Shown piece after piece: positions 7,006-10,258 of a DNA stretch of 10,258 nt. Position numbers and translations under genes: made by a program. The notes beneath the pieces are model-generated. The model saw only the letters and a list, made by a program, of their open reading frames with translations, had not been told where the DNA came from and did no database searches. The DNA is taken from positions 1 through 10,258 of the forward strand of contig CANHHI010000050.1 of NCBI GenBank assembly GCA_947460225.1. Direction: 5' to 3'. The stretch's first letter is position 1; each line of letters begins with the position of its first letter. This DNA comes from Flavobacteriales bacterium (GTDB taxonomy: Bacteria; Bacteroidota; Bacteroidia; Flavobacteriales_D; CANHHI01).

Positions 7006-8427
7006 ATGCAGACAAATTTTAACAAACCCTTTGCGGTTATTTCGTTTTTGTTTTTTATGCTGGGTTTTATTACCTGCATGAATGATTTATTGGTGCCACT
7101 CATGAAACGCATATTTTTGCTGTCTCATTTTCAGGCAACTTTGGTTCAATTTGCCTTTTTTGGGGCTTATTTTTTTGCTTCCCTAATTTACTTTTTAATT
7201 TCTTATCGCTATGGAGACCCCATGCTCAAAATGGGTTATAAAAAAGCCATGCTTTTCAGTTTGCTCCTTTCAGCTTTGGGTTGTTTTTTGTTTTATCCAG
7301 CAACGGTTTATAAAAGCTATAATTTTTTCTTGATAGCTTTATTTATACTGGCTTTGGGTTTCGCTGTGTTGCAAATCGCTATAAACCCCTATGTAGCCAT
7401 TTTAGGCAAACCCGAAACAGCATCTAGTCGTTTAAATTTATCGCAGGCATTTAATTCTTTTGCCACAGCCATTGCGCCTTTGCTGGGGGGGTATTTGATT
7501 TTCAACTTTTTCTCCAAATGGGGTTCACCCATGATGGACATAGCGGGCAATGAAATTGCCTTAACGCCCAATGTGCCCATGTCTGATTTTGGGGTGCAAT
7601 TGCCCTACTTATTTTTGGGATTGTTATTTGTTATTTTGTTTTTGATATTGCTCAAAACTGCTTTGCCGAGTTTTAAAAGTACAAGCGTGGTGCAAAAAAA
7701 TGCACAAATTTTCAAAAATAAACATTTGATGTTTGGCACAGGGGCTATTTTTATGTATGTAGGCGCAGAAGTATCTATCGGCAGTTTTCTCATTTTATAT
7801 CAGCAAGAATCTTTGGGGCTTGTGGAATCTATTGCCAAATCTTTTCTTTCCTTTTATTGGGGTGGAGCCATGATTGGCAGGTTTTTAGGTGCTTTGGCTT
7901 TGGGTAAAATGCGAACTTACAAACAATACCTAGCCATGATAGTGATTGCCGTATCTTTATATGTGTTTTTATATTTCTCCGCTACTTTTGAGCATGCAAG
8001 CCATTTTTCGGTTTGGGATTTTGCCCCTTTTTTACTGCCTTTGATTTTACATATTTTTGCATTTTATTTGGGAGACAATTTGCCGAGCAAAACATTGGCA
8101 ATTTTTGCCAGTATAGCAGGACTTTGCTTGCTTTTGGGTTTGTTTTTACCTGCCCAATTTGCTTTGTGGTGTTTTGTGGCGGTGGGTTTGTTTAATTCCA
8201 TTATGTTTCCCACCATTTTCACCTTGTCCATACAAAACCTAGGTGATGCAACCGCACAAGGCTCTTCGCTTTTGGTTATGGCAATTTTAGGCGGTGCTAT
8301 TGTTCCACCTATGCAGGGACTATTAGCAGATGCGTACGGCATTAACATGTCTTTTGCCTTGCCTATTTTGTGTTATGTCTATATTTTGTTTTTCGCCTTA
8401 TATTTGATAAAAACCTTTAAAAAATGA
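7006..8427 (+). CDS. MFS sugar transporter, FHS family (glucose/galactose or fucose:H+ symporter type)
   Basis: This is a likely proton-coupled sugar importer of the inner membrane, related to E. coli FucP and the glucose/galactose GluP group. Family signatures are TCMNDLLVP at 23-31, with Asp27 matching FucP Asp46. NPYVAILGKPE at 127-137 is followed by RLNLSQAFNSF at 142-152, with Asn150 matching FucP Asn162. NSIMFPTIFTL lies at 397-407 and LGGAIVPPMQG at 428-438. FucP's acidic Glu135 is replaced by Gln123 (VLQIAINPY), which fits hexose rather than fucose transport, though this is inference. By eye I count 14 hydrophobic segments, not 12; the extra pair lies in residues about 328-382, and 473 residues is longer than FucP (438). 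It starts 29 bases after the mdh terminator and overlaps the next gene, a sugar kinase, by four bases (ATGA). The exact sugar is not shown by the sequence. Confidence 0.92.
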   Translation: MQTNFNKPFAVISFLFFMLGFITCMNDLLVPLMKRIFLLSHFQATLVQFAFFGAYFFASLIYFLISYRYGDPMLKMGYKKAMLFSLLLSALGCFLFYPATVYKSYNFFLIALFILALGFAVLQIAINPYVAILGKPETASSRLNLSQAFNSFATAIAPLLGGYLIFNFFSKWGSPMMDIAGNEIALTPNVPMSDFGVQLPYLFLGLLFVILFLILLKTALPSFKSTSVVQKNAQIFKNKHLMFGTGAIFMYVGAEVSIGSFLILYQQESLGLVESIAKSFLSFYWGGAMIGRFLGALALGKMRTYKQYLAMIVIAVSLYVFLYFSATFEHASHFSVWDFAPFLLPLILHIFAFYLGDNLPSKTLAIFASIAGLCLLLGLFLPAQFALWCFVAVGLFNSIMFPTIFTLSIQNLGDATAQGSSLLVMAILGGAIVPPMQGLLADAYGINMSFALPILCYVYILFFALYLIKTFKK

Positions 8428-9368
8428 CAGAACAATTTGTTGTAGGTATAGATATTGGTGGCACAAATACGGTGATTGGCTTGGTGGACAAATACGCCCG
8501 TGTTTTGGATAAAACATGTTTAAAAACACAGCATTACCAAACGGTTGATGCTTATGTAGATGAACTCTGCGCGTGCATTTTAAACATCATCAAAAATGTT
8601 GGTGGTGAACAGATAAAAGGCATCGGCATAGGTGCGCCCAATGGCAATTTTCATACGGGTGCTATTGAACATGCGCCAAATCTGCGTTGGAAGGGTCTTG
8701 TGCCTTTGGCAAAACTCCTGGAAGAACGCCTGCATTTGCCTGTTTTGCTCACCAACGATGCCAATGCGGCAGCTTTGGGGGAAATGGTTTATGGCGCAGC
8801 GGTCAATGTCAAAGATTTTATTTTTATTACTTTGGGTACAGGTTTGGGCAGTGGTTTGGTGGTTGATGGCAAATTGGTGTATGGACACGATGGCTTTGCA
8901 GGCGAATTGGGGCACGTGATTTTGTTCCCAGACGGTCGTCTTTGTGGTTGTGGCAACAGAGGTTGTCTGGAAACGTATTGTTCAGCCTTGGGCATTATGC
9001 AAACCTATTTTGAGTTTGCCCAAAAACACGATATTGCTTTGCCTGAAAACAAAGAAAGTTTAGAAGCAAAATATGTCTATGATAGGGCAATAGCGGGAGA
9101 CCTTGCCGCCTTGCAAGCCTTTGAATTTACAGGGGAACTCTTGGGTTTGGCACTTGCCAATAGCGTGAAATACACCAGCCCAGAGGTGATTTTTTTGTTT
9201 GGCGGTCTTTCATCGGCGGGCGATTTGTTATTTGCGCCCATGCAAAAAAGTTTTGAAAAATATTTACTGCCCCTGCACAGAGGCAAAATAAAACTCCTCA
9301 AATCCGCACTGGAAGAGGGAAAAGTAGCCATTCTAGGCGCAGCATCTTTAATTTGGCAAATGAAATAA
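8424..9368 (+). CDS. ROK-family sugar kinase, probable glucokinase
   Basis: ROK kinases phosphorylate free hexoses with ATP in the cytoplasm. The 314-residue protein has the N-terminal phosphate-binding motif DIGGTN at 10-15, GIGAPNG at 68-74, the catalytic Asp112 in NDANAAALGE (111-120), and the second ATP motif LGTGLGSG at 137-144. The substrate- and zinc-site part is GELGH at 160-164 (Glu161, His164), followed by CGCGNRGCLETY at 174-185. His164 with Cys174, Cys176 and Cys181 forms the usual ROK zinc site. The adenosine-binding FGGLSSAGD is near 259-267. There is no N-terminal DNA-binding helix-turn-helix, so it is an enzyme rather than a ROK repressor. Its ATG overlaps the transporter stop (ATGA), suggesting translational coupling. 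Together the two genes form a non-PTS uptake route. Glucose is the likeliest substrate, but fructose, mannose or an amino sugar cannot be excluded. No terminator follows it. Confidence 0.93.
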   Translation: MTEQFVVGIDIGGTNTVIGLVDKYARVLDKTCLKTQHYQTVDAYVDELCACILNIIKNVGGEQIKGIGIGAPNGNFHTGAIEHAPNLRWKGLVPLAKLLEERLHLPVLLTNDANAAALGEMVYGAAVNVKDFIFITLGTGLGSGLVVDGKLVYGHDGFAGELGHVILFPDGRLCGCGNRGCLETYCSALGIMQTYFEFAQKHDIALPENKESLEAKYVYDRAIAGDLAALQAFEFTGELLGLALANSVKYTSPEVIFLFGGLSSAGDLLFAPMQKSFEKYLLPLHRGKIKLLKSALEEGKVAILGAASLIWQMK

Positions 9369-9382
9369 ATTTTTTATCTTTG
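9352..9382 (+). promoter_or_regulatory. Strong Bacteroidota-type promoter for the GHKL ATPase gene
   Basis: TTTG at 9352-9355, 19 bases, then TATCTTTG at 9375-9382 match both parts of the Bacteroidota vegetative promoter (TTTG and TAnnTTTG) at the usual spacing. The upstream element lies inside the last codons of the kinase gene. Transcription should start near 9388, giving a leader of about 105-110 bases before the ATG at 9497. It is the best promoter match in the window and makes the next gene independent of the sugar operon. Confidence 0.75.
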
Positions 9383-9404
9383 CCTAGTTGTGCTTAAAGG
9401 CGCA

Positions 9405-9438
9405 TATCCTTTTCATTGCAAATGCAATCAAATGGATA
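9405..9438 (+). other. Leader hairpin upstream of the GHKL ATPase gene
   Basis: Bases 9405-9419 pair with 9424-9438 around a four-base loop (AAAT). Thirteen of fifteen positions pair: TATCC with GGATA, TTT with AAA, and ATTGC with GCAAT. The two mismatches are T9410/T9433 and C9414/C9429. No T tract follows, so it is not a terminator. If the promoter at 9352-9382 is used, the hairpin starts about 17 bases into the RNA. It could be an RNA regulatory or stability element, a protein-binding dyad on DNA, or a remnant of a small mobile repeat; the sequence does not decide between these. Confidence 0.6.
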
Positions 9439-9508
9439 AAATAGCATTGAAAAAGTAAATTGGCAAAGGGAATTGAAAACGGAAAAAAATAGCAATATGA
9501 AAGTAAAA
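9438..9508 (+). repeat. Imperfect direct repeat spanning the GHKL gene start
   Basis: The stretch from 9438 (AAAATAGCATTGAAAAAG, then TAAAT) resembles the one from 9486 (AAAATAGCAATATGAAAG, then TAAAAT), 48 bases further on, with small insertions and deletions. The second copy contains the ATG at 9497. In the first copy the matching position is TTG followed two codons later by TAA. Both copies are A-rich, so chance similarity is possible. Confidence 0.35.
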
Positions 9509-10258
9509 TTAAGTCAAGCGGTAAAGATGTTCTTTGGTAATTCATCGCTTGAGATGGTTTATTTTGAAGCAATTGCAAATGCTTTAGATGCAAATGCGAC
9601 CAACATAGAAATTAAAATATCAGCAAATGCATTTAAACAACAAGAGACCCTTCAAGTTGAAATAGCTGATAATGGTGAAGGTTTTACAGATGAACGTTAT
9701 AAGAAGTTTTCAAAACTATTTGATGTGGATGAAGATACACACAAAGGTTTAGGAAGGTTGGTTTATTTATGCTATTTCAAAGACATAAAAGTGATAAGTT
9801 ACTTTGAAAAGACAAAAAAGAGAACATTTAATTTTTCAGAAGGTTTTGAAGAAGAAAAATTTCAACTTGAAGAAGTTTCGGAGCGTGCGTCAGGAACAAG
9901 GTTTTGCATGTCTGGCTATGAACCATCAAAAATAGCAAAACAACATTATACAGAACCCAAAAAAATCAAACAGAGAATTTTAGAAGAGTTTTATCCAAGA
10001 TTATTTCACTTGAAAAATCAAGAAAAATCATTTAAAATAAATATAGAAAGCATTATAGAAGGCAATAAAATAGATGTCAATATTGACAATGCAGATATAC
10101 CTGAATTCCAAGTAATAAAATTAAATAGTTCAATTAGTTTAATAGATAAATTTGATTTGCATTACGCTATAAAAAAAGTTGATACAAGCGTTGTTTCCTC
10201 TTTAATTGCCGCAATTTCTGTTGATAATAGAACAGTCAAGGTTGATTTAATTGCTAAA
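9497..10258 (+). CDS. GHKL-type (HSP90/MutL/MORC-like) ATPase, function unknown, 3' end outside window
   Basis: The frame is open from the ATG at 9497 to the last base, so 254 residues are visible and the gene continues. The N-terminal ATP-binding domain has the main GHKL motifs. The N box EAIANALDANA at 24-34 has catalytic-type Glu24, Mg-binding Asn28 and Asp31. The G1 box is DNGEGF at 58-63 (Asp58 contacts adenine). The lid segment KGLGR lies at 83-87, and ASGT at 131-134 matches the conserved late Gly-Thr. This resembles HATPase_c_3 domains of HSP90, MutL and MORC proteins. Histidine kinases are unlikely because no dimerisation or sensor part precedes it. Residues about 170-254 could begin a transducer-like domain. 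In-frame stop TAA at 9437-9439 limits the start; ATG 9497 is the only ATG before the N box. The gene is clearly more AT-rich than the rest of the window. I do not recognise the family; a defence-related role is only a guess. Confidence 0.85.
   Translation, partial: MKVKLSQAVKMFFGNSSLEMVYFEAIANALDANATNIEIKISANAFKQQETLQVEIADNGEGFTDERYKKFSKLFDVDEDTHKGLGRLVYLCYFKDIKVISYFEKTKKRTFNFSEGFEEEKFQLEEVSERASGTRFCMSGYEPSKIAKQHYTEPKKIKQRILEEFYPRLFHLKNQEKSFKINIESIIEGNKIDVNIDNADIPEFQVIKLNSSISLIDKFDLHYAIKKVDTSVVSSLIAAISVDNRTVKVDLIAK

Noticed and set aside
8632..8919. 95-codon + strand open frame inside the kinase gene.
   Set aside because: It is an alternate frame within an intact ROK gene whose motifs span this whole stretch.
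8424..9368. The ROK protein as a transcriptional repressor of the sugar operon.
   Set aside because: The protein starts directly with the phosphate-binding motif at residue 10 and has no N-terminal helix-turn-helix; the catalytic Asp is present.
9384..9593. 69-codon open frame on the - strand across the kinase/ATPase gap.
   Set aside because: It overlaps the promoter, hairpin and start of the ATPase gene, has no recognisable domain, and its composition is that expected from the antisense of A-rich DNA.
9497..10258. The GHKL ATPase as a two-component sensor kinase.
   Set aside because: No histidine phosphoacceptor (DHp) helix or sensor domain precedes the ATPase domain; the N box starts at residue 24.

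Overview
The window looks like a chromosomal segment from a member of the Bacteroidota. Three things point there: (1) RimP, NusA and IF2 sequences of the Bacteroidota kind, with NusA about 420 residues long and IF2 carrying a long Lys/Glu-rich linker; (2) promoter-like sites of the Bacteroidota type (TTTG, about 19 bases, TAnnTTTG) and A-rich translation starts without clear Shine-Dalgarno sites; (3) the gene set of LDH-like malate dehydrogenase, FHS-family sugar transporter and ROK sugar kinase. All genes found are on the + strand. The genus cannot be fixed from the sequence alone.

Layout. 1-4715: the classical rimP (3' part only), nusA, infB cluster for ribosome maturation, transcription elongation and translation initiation. 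4730-6929: two TCA-cycle enzymes, an NADP-dependent isocitrate dehydrogenase of the eukaryotic (IDH1/IDH2-like) type and an LDH-like malate dehydrogenase, following infB at short distances. A strong Rho-independent terminator at 6946-6977 closes this run. 7006-9368: a two-gene sugar-use unit, an FHS-family MFS sugar transporter and a ROK-family kinase whose genes overlap by 4 bases (ATGA). It would import a hexose and phosphorylate it inside the cell.

9369-10258: the character of the DNA changes. A near-ideal Bacteroidota promoter sits across the end of the kinase gene. It is followed by a leader of about 105 bases with a long hairpin, then by a much more AT-rich gene that runs off the right edge. 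That gene encodes a GHKL-type ATPase (HSP90/MutL/MORC-like fold) with intact ATP-binding motifs. Its family function is unknown to me. Its composition, its own promoter and its unrelated neighbours suggest an acquired accessory gene, possibly the first gene of a defence or other island lying beyond the window.

Most of the window is conserved housekeeping DNA. The best candidates for something undescribed are the GHKL ATPase with its structured leader and, less so, the enlarged membrane part of the sugar transporter. No RNA genes, CRISPR arrays, insertion sequences or origins were seen.
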